The notes under the pieces are model-generated. The model did not search any database. It saw nothing but the letters and a program-made list of their open reading frames with translations, and was not told the DNA's origin. From assembly GCA_011109175.1 (NCBI GenBank), contig RDEW01000001.1, positions 232,182-296,181 of the forward strand: a DNA stretch of 64,000 bases, read 5' to 3'. The position numbers and the translations under genes were made by a program. Position 1 is the first letter of the stretch; each line of letters opens with the position of its first letter. Origin of the DNA: Dicyema japonicum (Eukaryota > Dicyemida > Rhombozoa > Dicyemidae). Shown one piece after another: positions 21,853-33,498 of the stretch.

Positions 21853-23869
21853 TTAAATTTTGTGAATAATAGTATTCTTTTACTTCCTATTACTTTAATT
21901 ATCTGTCTGAAGCTACCCAGAAAATGGCTTTCAAAATTACGATCAATCAGAATCCTCTACAGAGGGACTTCTTGGTAAACCGTTTGTTTACTGTTTGGAC
22001 AACACTCTTTTTACCAAAATACGTATGTATACTGGATGATACAAAGGATGCCCTTTGTTCTTTGCAACTTTTCTGAGTTTTTCAAATCACCTTTTTGAAT
22101 TTCCAGAATTTGTTCTATATCCGTTTATTGCGCCATAGTTGACCGATTTATGTGTGCGCCCGGTATTTGCCCACTTAATAGCCGATGGTCTCATACAAAT
22201 TGTGGCATGGGTTATTTAACTAACCAAGTTGCAGAGAGAGGGACTTCTGAAAATTTTTACCCTCCGACGTCTCTGGAATCCGTGAAAACCGAAGAGAATG
22301 CTTTTCAATTATGAGCATTTGGTTGTGTGTTTTATAAGAGCTTGTATGGGGTCGAGGGAGGAGCTTCAGGGTGAGATGACTTCTAGTGGAGCTTCTTGGT
22401 ATCACGTGAGTAGCTGGTTTAGTATTACCGTGGTTTTTGAAGTAATGTTCGAGGTTTTTCGTTTCTCCAAAAAATCAGGAAACCCACTTGAGAAAAATTT
22501 GTACTTGCCGAGATTACTGATCATTCTTAAAAAATAGCGAGTTTATCTGCAGAAATTCAAGAAGACATTTACAGACCACTTGTGGAGGTCCGGGAATTAC
22601 TAGTACTGGTATCACTTAAATAGAGATCTTTATTGGTGATCTTATGAGTAGAGATTAATGAACTGTATATTTATTAACCCAGGGTACACCGAAAAGTTAA
22701 AAACCAACACTAATTAACTGCATCTAGTCCCCATGTTCACAGAAAACCTTTCAATGTCTCCCTAGGCCATTCAGAACTAGTGGAAAAAAAGAAAATGCCG
22801 ATCCCTTGCAGTTTGGGGGACCTCTAGCAGAGTGGACGAGATTAAGTGATCATTTTCTTACCCTCGTGCAACTGTGTGTCATCTGAAATGGGTGGATCAC
22901 ATGACACCACTCTATAGAAAAAGTAAAAAAAAAGGAAAGAAGAGATTAGCCTGCGGAGGATTCCCATGACCAGTCTTAAGCTCAATACAGTAATAGTCCC
23001 CACTACTAACCTAATAGTTAATGATGTCTGTTATTGGTGGTAGAAATAGATTCCATAATCTAATCATTCATAAATTAAGCTCAATTTCTGAGGATCATAA
23101 CATTTTGATTATAAAGTTGACTAACTCACATTATTGCGTATAAAAAATCTGATTTAAATTTGCCAATTTGATATTGCTTCTTATTCAGGTTAACATTGCA
23201 GCAAAAATTAATAATCTTGTTTTCGTATTGATGTTGGAATTAAAAAGGAAGTTAGGTGAATTGTTATATTCTCGTAAATCCCTTTTAAAGAGTTATTTAT
23301 AAGTCCTCTATTTTCTCGTTCGAATGTCCTTGTCAAACTGACTTGACAGCTTTTGGTTTGAAGTTATTAGAACTCGTCTTATTTTTGTCCGGGACATATG
23401 TGTTAGCAAATATTTTGTAAGGTAAGATAATCAGGATGACTTTATGAGGCGACCAACAACTTTAGCTCACCAGCAAGCACACCACAGGTATATGAATGCC
23501 CATTACTCTCTGAGATGGGATTTTTAATCTCATTCGCCATTTTATTATAAAATGTTAGTTTTGTGTGTTGATTAACTTCTGACGTCATCATGAAGAAAGC
23601 TGGCAACTATTAGGATGTTTGCCGTTGTAAATCTAGAGTTCTGACTGCCAAAAGATCACGAACTCTCATCTTTCCGAAATGGATGATATTCTGAACTTTT
23701 AATCTCAAGAAATCTTTGCCACTTATTTTGTGTTTTTCAAGTGCATGAATGGCACACGGACACAAAGTCATGAATTCTTTCGGTCCGGATTTGTATTTTG
23801 GACGGTAAGGAGATTTTGGGGTTTTATAGTCGATGACCGACACTTTCCTGCGACGAAGTCAATGTTTAT
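21853..23869. other. no gene seen
   Basis: Several short open frames are scattered on both strands (for example 22298-22537 and 23610-23843), none with recognisable domains or joinable micro-introns. The region is probably decayed transposon sequence, because its right edge merges into the dispersed repeat at 23.87 kb. Confidence 0.4.
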
Positions 23870-24080
23870 TTTAATTATCTTAAGACTATCAAGACCACCA
23901 AGAAAGAAAGTGTTAACTCACTAATTAAGTGATCCCAGCCTCCAACATCTCTTAAATTCTCTTCGAAAGCTCTGCCAGCCATCCAACTGCATCCTGAAGC
24001 GTCTTCTTTTATGTCTGCGAGGAATATTATTGCCGATTTGAATTCCTCAGCAAGGGCTGCCATTTCTCAACGTCACCGGC
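23870..24080 (-). repeat. dispersed repeat (LINE 3' end-like), second copy
   Basis: Reverse complement of the 4.63-4.77 kb element. The shared core includes gagatgttgga, ctgggatcacttaatt and ctttctttcttggtggtctt. Upstream translated pieces (RRRFRMQLDGW, RREFKRCW) are LINE C-terminus-like. Confidence 0.5.
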
Positions 24081-24364
24081 TCTGAATGGACTAGGGATGG
24101 ATATGGTGCCTGGTTGCTACTGCCACATGATCTTTCCCTTGAGAGAGTTCATTCGCTCGACCTTCGAAGAAGAAAAAGCAAATCTCTAATCAGAATAGGT
24201 ATATTCAGTCGTCAGCACAATATCTTGAAGATATAGTTTGCTAATAGGATCGAAGGGGCGCTTTTTACGATAGCTTTTAGGACGTTCGATATGTGTGAAA
24301 AGAAATAATTTAAGAACCACGTCACCAGTTCAACCAAAACAGGTTGGCTTAAGATTTCAAATAA

Positions 24365-24745
24365 AAAATTATACTCTGGCACAATAGATGCCAATACGTA
24401 TCGACATTATTGAATCAAGATGGAAACTATAAGGGCACGTGCTTAGAATGGACATAAACGCCCCTGCAAATATAATAATAGATAATTACTTTAACAATGA
24501 GAGCAAACCATCGTTAAGAGGAAGGCCTAGAGTCATTCTCCCTGTGACTCTAAACAAGTACTTAATGGAATTAAAAGAAAACTTAAATCTGCAGAAGACC
24601 TAGAAGATCTACGAACAGATGCACACAGCAGAGGCCGATGGAGACGGCTAGTGAAACAAATTTTGAAACGTGTGGCACAAACGGACCTTAGTTATGGAAC
24701 GTTCTTTGGTTCTGTGAAAGTGCTTTTTAATAATAATAATATTAG
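24365..24745 (+). pseudogene. 3' end of an APE-type LINE
   Basis: The translation shows RWKL*GHVLRMDI then SLRGRPRVILPVTLN, the conserved tail of the same LINE family that is more complete at 25.8 and 52.2 kb (GHVLRM and RGRPR signatures). The element ends in a TAA-type trinucleotide run at about 24731-24743, the family's usual 3' tail. Confidence 0.65.
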
Positions 24746-25814
24746 GACGTTCCATTTTTGAAGACCAATATACAGCACGACCCGCCCCAATAGAAAAGTG
24801 CCCCGAATATAGAGGGTATATATAATTCTTACATTTTAAAACGATTATTTGTATTTTTAATAACAAAATATGTTGTTTCGATTGCGTATTAGACATGTGT
24901 GCCATAGAGGGACGTCACCACCTCAACCAAAAATCGGACAGGAGGGGATGGGAAAGGCTAATTAAGAGGATTGTTCGGACGCGGCACGAATAGAATTATA
25001 GTTTATATGATTCTATGTAGTTGCTTATAATAATAATAATAATGTTGTTTCGATAAAAAAGAGGATTTAATTTATGTGAAATAATCAGTTATTTGAACCA
25101 AGTATTATACTTTTTTCTTAGAATTTTTGAAATTTTTATTCAGAATTCATAGTATTCTTTGAGCCTTTCAGGGCAAGTATTGAATAAAGAAGTTTCGAGA
25201 TTATTCATTATTGAATCTTTTAAACATAACCCTTCAATGTCATCATTTTCATTACAAGTTCTATTATCTTCAATTCCGTTTATTTCAAATTCAATTAACC
25301 CTGAGACATGTTTATCAATTAATTCAGAAGTTTGAATATTCTTGAAATTTGTGGCACGGTGCATTATCCATATGTTTTTTGACCATTTCAAAGTTTATTT
25401 TTGTAACCATTTATCAAAAATATCAGTCGTCATCCAATCATTTTTGACGCTGTGTACAAAACCTAAAAATAACCTAATGAAATATACCCCATAATCCTCA
25501 GAACTTCTTAAATGAGAGTTCATCAGAGCATAATTGTGTTTTTGATACCCCTTTCCGATTTCTTTTTTAGTTCGTGAGACAGTTCCTTTAACAATATTGT
25601 ATAATTGACAAATTTTTTTTTCTGACATATTTTCTTTCGTTAAAGAATCGGAAATCTTCTGTTTCAGGTGGCGACTAAGCTTCGCAGGCATGATTAAAAA
25701 TATTTTAAAATTAATTAAATATTTAAAAATGAAATAATAAATTTTAATATTATCGATTGAAAAAGTGCCCAATAAGCAGGGTTTGTATTTTAAATTTAGG
25801 CTTCTATTGGTCAA
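24746..25814 (-). pseudogene. Tigger-like transposon relic with nested LINE
   Basis: The minus-strand frame at 25814-25395 starts with SRHLKQKISDSLTKENMSEK, a CENP-B/pogo-like helix-turn-helix, then jumps to NDWMTTDIFDKWLQK. The latter corresponds to a block normally located well inside the DDE domain, so the middle is deleted. A second frame (25391-25140) is acidic at its end, as Tigger C-termini often are. No catalytic triad remains. A 159-bp LINE fragment with target-site duplications interrupts the left part. Confidence 0.55.
24883..25041 (+). mobile_element. 5'-truncated LINE insertion with 13-bp target-site duplication
   Basis: The sequence atgttgtttcgat occurs at 24870-24882 and again at 25042-25054, immediately flanking a 159-bp insert that ends in a TAA-type trinucleotide tail. 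The insert is a LINE 3' end (a frame with RRGWERLIKRIVRTRH is visible). This is a classic target-primed insertion into the older Tigger relic. Confidence 0.8.
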
Positions 25815-27990
25815 AAATTTTTGATTGAGGTGGTGACGTGCCTCTCTTGCACCTATGTCTGCAAAGGATTCAGAACAAATAATGACCTGACCATCCTAAC
25901 CTTCAATGTCAGAGGCCTGAATAACGTGGCTAAGAGGCAGCTTCTATGTTCCGATGTTGAGAAATACCGGGGTTCTGTATGCTGCCTGCAGGAGACTAAA
26001 ATAAAAAATGGACTCGATGAAACACATGCAAATTACAGGTTACTATTGCTTTCCTCGGAATCGAGGCATTATGGACAAGGCTTTGCCATACACAAGGACT
26101 ATATTCCCAGAGTATATCGTTACTGGAAAGTCAATGACAGAATCAGTGTCTTACAACTACGTACAAGATCAAGCAGAAATTCGAGGAGACTAATCTCAAT
26201 TATCAACGTTTACGCACCACACAGTGGACGTATCCTAAAAAATCCCGAAGAACTTGACCTGTTCTACAAGGAATTGGGAAGGACATTAACAGACTGCTGT
26301 TCATTATACTTATTGTTTATTGCCCGGGACTGGAATGCGAAAATGGGAACCTGTAGAGGAAATGAAAGCTTCATTGGCCAGCACGGAAGAGGAATCAGAA
26401 ACTTCCCCGGAACCATCTTGGCAGAGTTTTGCCAGGCATTTGATCTGTTCCTATGTAATACTGGTTTCCAACTTCCCGCACGTCATAAAACGACATGGAC
26501 TGGGCAACGACTTCTACCTATCAAAGGCTCTATTAACATTTTCAATCAAATCGACTACATCATCTGTCGAGTCAAAGAAAAATCACTCCTACGTGACTCG
26601 AGGTCTTACGGAGGTGTAGCTATCGACAGTGATCAAAAGATAGTCTCTGCCAAGTTTACAATGAGGACTTTGACTGACCTAATAAGAAGAGAGCCAAAAG
26701 TAGATGTAGGAAGAAGCTATAAAATGGAACTACTGTGTTACTCTACATCGATCAGAGACAACTACCAAATATCAATTACGAAATTTCTCAGAAACCTGGA
26801 TCCCAGACTTTTTCTAGGAGGCACCTGGGCGGAGACAATGAAAGGGATCTTCTCGGCAGCAAATGGGAGTATCGGAACCTGGTCCCAGCACTGTTTAAAA
26901 AATGTATACATCCAGATGTTCCCCCTCATTAAGAACAAAGGGAACTAAGGATTACAACTGGAAATACGTCTGATCCGGACAGGAAACAAATCTTGAAGTC
27001 TAAGAAGATCCACCCAGAAAACCATAAAGATTTTGAATAAGAAGCACGCCACTAACCTACTACTTGATCAACTCTATGTTTATAAAAAAGAATACCCAGC
27101 TTTTGGATCCGGACTATTAACACCAATACAAAAACCTAACAAGCATGCTGGGTTTTTGAAAACCTACGTCCAATAATCCTGCTAAACACCTTACGGAAAC
27201 TTCTGGCATTAGTTACGCTGAACCGAATCAGAGAACAAGTGGACAACTATCTATCTCCTAGTCACAGTGGATTCAGGACAGGAAGATCCACTGCAGATGT
27301 AGTATGGAGCCACAAGTGGCGCTGCGCTATCAACCAGAGATTTGAAAGTGCAACGACAGTCTAGACCTCTCTAGGGCCTTTGACACGGTCCTTCGTGGTC
27401 TACTTCTCAAGATACTGAAACAATTCTTGGACCCAGATTCTGTCAATATGATCAGAGTGTTGCTATCTAACACGAAGCACAGAGTGCGGGTCGGTAAGAC
27501 GTTATCCCGTGAATTTACGTGCAATGTTGGTACTCCCCAGGGAAATTCCTTCTCGCCCCTGCTATTTATCATATATCTGAAGGCAGCACTACGAGATCTT
27601 CTGAAGTTCTATGATGGCAACATCGTCGAAATTGCCTATGAGGACGACGTCGACTTTGTGTCAGAAGACAAATCTGCCTACTTCGACTTCTCGAGCTGGC
27701 CCCTGCTGAGCTGAACAGATGGTTCCTTGGAATGAATATTGCAAAAACTGACATTGTGGAAATCAGGAGAATGGAAAGCAGATCAAGTGAAACATGGCGA
27801 AAAACAAACAAACTTGGCTTTTTACTTGGAGACAGTCAAGATATTGCCAGAAAGAAAGCCCTCACTTGGGTAACGATGAACAAGTTGAAGAAAGAGTGAA
27901 TTGACAAACGACGATCCTGTGAAAAATCCTATCTCCTTCTCCTGGAGACGTGGATTGTGTCTTGCATTTAGTCCAGGACTGACATCGATT
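25815..27990 (+). pseudogene. APE-type LINE copy A (endonuclease + decayed RT)
   Basis: The first 375 codons (25821-26948) hold a nearly whole apurinic/exonuclease-phosphatase-like endonuclease: LTFNVRGLNN, CCLQETKI, INVYAPHSG, ARDWNAKMG, and FNQIDYIICR. The terminal SDH motif reads SDQKIV, with the catalytic His replaced by Gln. After a stop, RT pieces continue in changing frames: SGFRTGRSTADVVWSHKWR, then RVGKTLSREFTCNVGTPQGN with SFSPLLFIIYL, and YEDDVDFVSED (Ala of YADD replaced by Glu). Copy A is therefore inactive in both domains. Confidence 0.8.
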
Positions 27991-28189
27991 ATTGCCCATA
28001 AATAGAATTTGAAAAAATGTCAGCTAACTACGACGTTTTATTCAATCAAATTTGGATATTGCCTTAATTCTAGAGGCGAAACTAACTCATAAAAACGTGA
28101 CTCCATTTTTTCCAGAATATTCCGTCTTCCATAGAGACAGAAAATATAGAAAAGGTGGAGGAATCAGATCAATGTAGTGGAGTTATCAA

Positions 28190-28860
28190 ACAGGATATTG
28201 ATTTTTTCAAAACTGTGATACCTCCCCAACCCGGTCCCTCAAGGATCTCTACACTATCAATGGTACTATTCAATCTATTTACAAGCAACCTTTAAACTCT
28301 CAAAACACCATGCCGAAGATCTCATTGTGGCACCGTGATCACAAAGATGCTACGCAGAGGGTTCAAGAGATCCTCGACAATAGGAATCCTGGTTTCTCAA
28401 GAACCGCATGGACACTTCTCCTGGGAAGTCGAACACTAGCTATCTCTTTCTATTACCAGTTTACTTGAATGGAGAACTGACCTCGATAAGAAGAACCTCT
28501 CTATCCGTGGAGTCACATTCGACCCTCTGATGACGTTTTGCATCATGTGCATACATTAGTTTCTCGAGTCCAAAAAAAAGGGATCCTCAAAACCTTAGCT
28601 AGATCTCCAAAGTTTTTTCCTAGAATTATACAATATATCCTAACGTAACCGAATTACATCCCCCTGTTAAATACACTAAATGTCACAAAAATGATGGAAC
28701 ATCTCGCGGACAGACAGAATAACTTCTTAAAAATGGCTAGGTCTTCTGGAAGCCCCCTTGAAGAGGACATTTTTGCGTACCATGAGAATGCTCGTAAATT
28801 GGACACTCGTAAAAAATTCCAGATAACCCCGAAACAGAAGGAGATGCTGAATTTATAAAT
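28190..28860 (+). pseudogene. jockey-like LINE RT relic
   Basis: In changing frames I can read the block normally written VPQGS-LSPTLFNLFT, an AEDLIV piece in the place of A-DTAL, KDATQRVQEIL, the Trp-rich segment before the thumb, and GVTFDPLMTF followed by KGILKTLARS. This order matches jockey/CR1 RT from motif B to the thumb. It is heavily decayed. Confidence 0.55.
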
Positions 28861-29156
28861 TACTTTTATTAATATCAGTCGATTGTTGCCCCAGTTTGAA
28901 TCTGTACATTACCCCCACCTCCATTTATGAGTCTGTGTACGTCCGATTGGAACTTTTTTATTTTATTCAAAAACCAGTGATCCAGCCACTATCGGGGACC
29001 ACATTTTTTAGGCATTTGAATATTTATCATTTATATTGATCTTCCATAAATCTTTGAACCTCCATAGTTCGACCTCACTGACATGTATAGACAGCTACAA
29101 GCGTCAACCTGAGTGTTGTGAGCATCCCTTAGAATCATTGACGGTCATAAAAGTAT

Positions 29157-29372
29157 TTGATTGGTAATGTCACCAAATTGGTCAGGAAAGGTAACCTTAA
29201 CCAGGATATCGAGCAGATTTGCGATAGGATTCTTATGAAACCTCAATCAAGAGTTTACTTCAAATCTTCTATTGGCGGGGATCTTCTGGGCCTTCTCACT
29301 AATGGAATAAAACAATATTTTCTCAGTGACTGTGGACACTGTGCTAATAGCATTTATCGCATTAGTTTTTAG
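29157..29372 (+). other. unrecognised short ORF
   Basis: A 71-codon frame (NVTKLVRKGNLNQDIEQICD at the start), with no domain recognised. It may belong to the tail of the neighbouring LINE relic. Listed only because it is one of few non-overlapping frames here. Confidence 0.15.
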
Positions 29373-29570
29373 AATTCCCTCCCAATCAAAGCAGTTATTA
29401 AACCCAATATTTTACAAGTTAGCTCAACCCCCCTCAAATATTACTCAGATAAACGTGGTAGCGTAATCTGAAAGGCCATTATAAGGACTATCCGTAAACG
29501 TTCATTTATTCAAATAAAACTCAAGCAGTCTGCATTCTCTAAGCTTCCTCAGGAAAGCTAGCATCTCCCG

Positions 29571-30063
29571 TTAATAGAACTGCTTCAACTGTAGATTTGA
29601 TGGGTCAATTATTTTATAGGAACAAAACAGCCGATCATTCAGAATTCCAAATTCTTTTTTAATATATTTACCCCCCGTCTTTTCAAGTGAAGTTAACTGG
29701 TGGATGACAAGATAGTAACTACCAAAAGCGGACAGTTCAGCATTCAAGTATGTCTGGTGTGGAGCAGAAATTGAAGGAGAAACAAAAAATATCAAGTCTT
29801 CTAGTCTGCTAGAAGGCAGGAGAGGCACGACATCTATTGTCGATTTTGTTTATGTAGTCTAGTAAAGCCATATCTGTAAAAGGTGGTCCACGTTGATATA
29901 AATTGGTTTTAGGAGTGCGAACTTTGTGGGCTTCATGTGGATAATCTGCTTGTGAAGAAAACTGCCCATATTTGTAATAAACAAACCCAACCTCTGACCA
30001 GTACCAAATGACCGCCGAATAATTTAATTGGTGGTGACTAAAGGACGAATAACAAGATACCAT
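29571..30063 (-). other. two adjacent unrecognised ORFs
   Basis: Reading from the right, an 84-codon frame contains WYWSEVGFVYYKYGQFSS and RGPPFTDMALLDYINKID, with protein-like composition. It overlaps the next frame (SSRLEDLIFFV, then SYYLVIHQLTSLEKTGG), which is phase-shifted. No GT...AG micro-intron that I tested joins them cleanly. The pair could be an exon pair of an unknown gene or a pseudogene; no family is assigned. Confidence 0.25.
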
Positions 30064-30159
30064 TCCCAGATATCATTGAAACATTAACTTAGCTCTTCAT
30101 TAAAACAAAGCATAGATTTTTGTTAATTCATAAAAGTGTTTTAATAGAGCCTTTTCACG

Positions 30160-30292
30160 AGAGCCATAGTATTTATAGCTCCGCATAGGCAGGACACACA
30201 CTTTATTTAAGTAAAGAACAGCTAATTTTAACTAATCGTAGAACCAAGGAATGATCTTCACTTTTTTTTTTTCTTGTGTGAGTGTCCTTAAA
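30160..30292 (-). mobile_element. 3' fragment of the tRNA-derived SINE
   Basis: Reverse complement of the last third of the 49.77-kb SINE: the body from the A-rich stretch through tagaaccaaggaatgatcttc and the terminal hairpin-like ctccgcataggcaggacaca. The tRNA-like head with its A and B boxes is absent, so this copy is 5' truncated. Confidence 0.7.
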
Positions 30293-32300
30293 AGTGTTCC
30301 ACCTCATTAAAGAAATAATAATTAATTTTTTTCAATAATTATATTATTTATTGGAAGAAAATCATAAATCTTAATTCATTCAAAATATTATGTTTCAAGA
30401 CAAATTTTTTTCCATAATATCACCGTTAAGCTTAGAAAATACAAACTAAGTGATTTAGGGTCTCAGATTGTCTCGTTGTTCCTTCCTTGATCCGTTGGTT
30501 TCCTAATCATTTTGGATCTCCAGGGGTGTCGTTTTGTCTCCGTTTTGTCCGTAGACAACTTCCCTTTTTAGTGTAGGCAGAAATTTCTGAGAACTAGTCT
30601 AAGAGATCGAAACCCCCCATGAGGTCATGCATATGAAATGAATGACTCAATAAATTGAAGTAAAGCTTTTTTATTTCCGATTTTGCATAACCGTTAAATT
30701 AAAGTAGGTTGATTTTTCTCCAATTTGCTTGTCACACTTACCACGTTCAAAGAGACACAAAATTTGTATCAAAGATAACTCAGTGGATTCTTTGTCATTA
30801 AGTGGTTTTTCCATCTACTTCAATTGAGTTGTTTGGAGTAAAATACTTTACAGATGTCAACTGAGAATAATAAGGTCTTATGATGTTTGTGCATGTGGGA
30901 TAAACCAGAGCAATTAAGGTCCCTCAGAGAGAGGAGGTTAATTGTAGATAATCTATTAATTTTGAATCAATGCTGGAACGGTTTATCAGGAAGAAATTCG
31001 TTGACTTTCAAAACAACAATCTTCTAAACGTTTTAGACTGGATCGGAGATGGGTCCTTTTTCGGCTTTCCAGTATTCAATATTGGCCAAATGTTCTCAAG
31101 TTACCATAATGTTGAAATTTAATTATGACTTTTATAAAATTATAGACTTTGGGCAGTGTAGTGATTCTTCAATTCCCAAGATTTTTCAAGACCAGGATGG
31201 AAATCTCAGTAAGTCCTTGTAACCCCCTTCGGTTTTCTAAATACGAGGTTGGATGCTTCAGTCATCTTATGGTTAGTGGGCAATTTTTTACGTATTATTT
31301 TCTCAGGAATTTAGGTCCTTTCGCTGTAGTTGTCATCTTCAGACATCGGCTGATTAAAAGAACCCATATCCATTCCTGGGTTTCATCGTTCAGGGATTTA
31401 AGACTGCTTCGAAAGAAATCTCCCCTCCTTCTAGACGACTTATATCTTTGACTATAGTCACCCTTCCGAGCCCATTCGTATGACTGATGTGTCTTTTTGG
31501 GAGGTCATTGAAATTACTTCCAGAATAACATGACTAGTATAGGTGACTACCTTCCAAGAGGAATAAAGTTCTCCGATGTAGATAAGCCAAACGACTGTCC
31601 GTAAAACCCAGAATGATCAGTCAGCGAGTTTGTAGATACAAGACGGATTACTCTCTCAAGAAGATCCCTTTGATCTTCAATAAAATAAATTTATGGTTAC
31701 TTCTGACGTCATAAATGACGGACCAATTTGTTTTAGAAAGAAGTTGGGAACGGAATGTAATGTCTGACAAGGTTAATTGAGGTCCTGTAAAAAGTTCTCA
31801 TGTTTTTGGAAAAGTCATTGAAGATTACAGTGAGCCCGTCTGCGGCGGCAGTAAATTTCCTTTTACATCGGCGGGTTGGCTTGATGGAGTTTCAGATCTC
31901 CACCAATCAAGTCGCAGGTGAAGCTCCGATCGGCTTATGTTAAATCAAAAAAATAGGGGTAGTGTCAATAAGCGATACCTTCTGTCAATCTTGAATTTTA
32001 AAATAAGTACTTTTCAATAATTTTCACTTTAACTATGTTCACAATCAGTTGATCATTTGGCATTTGTCGGTCGGGCACGAGTTGTTTTAGGGAAAAGAGC
32101 TAATGGTTCTTTTTCGCGATGTAGCAAATGATCCCACTGCTCCATCAAAACCTTCGCGACTGATGAATCACATGACGCAACTTTGAAAATTAAATTTTGG
32201 TGCACCACAAGACGGACTCTCATTAATTGAATTTATTATTTTTATCAGAAAATAACCCCACTTTATTTAACAAACAATAAAAAAAAAAAGTTAATATATT
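30293..32300. other. no gene seen
   Basis: Moderately AT-rich sequence without recognisable domains or repeats. One 100-codon frame (31149-31451) has no features I can support. Confidence 0.4.
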
Positions 32301-32303
32301 TAA

Positions 32304-33300
32304 TCAACAACCTTCCTCGCCTGCCTGTTCGCCAGCCTCCTCAGGCAGGTTCGATTCTGGTTGCTGAAACAACTCCGAGAGCGCATTGTCATATTGAACC
32401 CTCTGCCCATATGGCATCTCAGAGCTCTGCCTCCTATACTCCAGTGTCAAGCTCTCTAGGGTCCGCTTTAACACAGTGGACTGTAGATAGGCCTGGAGCT
32501 TCCTATCACCCCCAACTGCTTCAGATAACCCTTGTGGTACTTTGTTGCAATTCCTTCCCACGTCATTACTATAGGAATAACGAGGACCTTGCAACCAAAC
32601 GTCTGCCCCATCTCGTTTGCAAGAAAGTCATACTTCCTTTTTTTCTCCACCTCCACAGTCTGCAAACGGTCTTGAGACGTGATGCCAATCTCTATGATAA
32701 GGACTTGGCCAGACTCCTTATCGTGTACTAAAATGTCCTGTTTATTGTGCTTGACTAGCACCGAGATACGGATAACACTGTTTACCATTACTTGGACCTT
32801 GGTGTTCTCAACTACAGATTGCACCTTATAGTCCGCAACTTTCTGGTGTGGCGAATACCGTACTTATTTCATAGTAGGGGAGGAAGAATCCATACTACCT
32901 CATTATATTTCAAACATAGTCTTGGCAGAGCATGGATCAGCACCGAGTGGCTAAATAATCAACCGACATTTTCCTTGACATATAACGGAGATATTTATTT
33001 GTTGATCGACACCAAAAAATATTGCGGTCTTGCATACACGTGTACAACGCCTCCGATCAAGGTGAGTTGTCACCGTATTTTAGCCATATTGTCGACGACT
33101 TAAGGTCGACATGTGGGTTGTCCAATGCTCTGAAGAGGACCTTATGAAGGCTTTTTAAGTTGATCTTTTCCATCAAATTATTATATTGTAATTCGATCAA
33201 CGCCTTCACATTTACTAGCCCACCATCATCAACACCATACTTAGCAGACAAAAAAGGTCTGATAGTGCCTAGGTGGTTGCCCGTGTTTTCTCGGTCGTTA
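32304..33300 (-). pseudogene. C-terminus of R2/NeSL-like LINE (restriction-like endonuclease)
   Basis: On the minus strand the pieces GGLVNVKALIELQYNNLMEK and DLKSSTIWLKYGDNSP come first, then a broken zinc-knuckle-like region (DRNIFWCR, VDYLATRC). Next comes NKQDILVHDKESGQVLIIE followed by GITSQDRLQTVEVEKKRKYD and VIPIVMTWEGIATKYH. This is the C-terminal restriction-like endonuclease region of R2/NeSL-type retrotransposons, with PD-(D/E)xK-type acidic residues and Lys. The RT itself is absent. Stops at about 33057 and 32830 and a shift near 32470 make it inactive. It lies directly downstream of the fibrocystin-L gene, on the same strand. Confidence 0.7.
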
Positions 33301-33498
33301 TTATGGCGTGCTTCCTAGTCTCATCTAGTGTCATAGTCCACAAATATCACAGTTCTTCCATATATCACGTTGGAGAGTCAGTAACGTAATCAGGAGCGTC
33401 GCATCATAGTTTGTGACTAGTCTCAAACTTAGAAGAGGTTGAAGGATCACATTATTAATAAGAGAATATCATGTTAGTTTATGTGAGTCAGTCACGTG

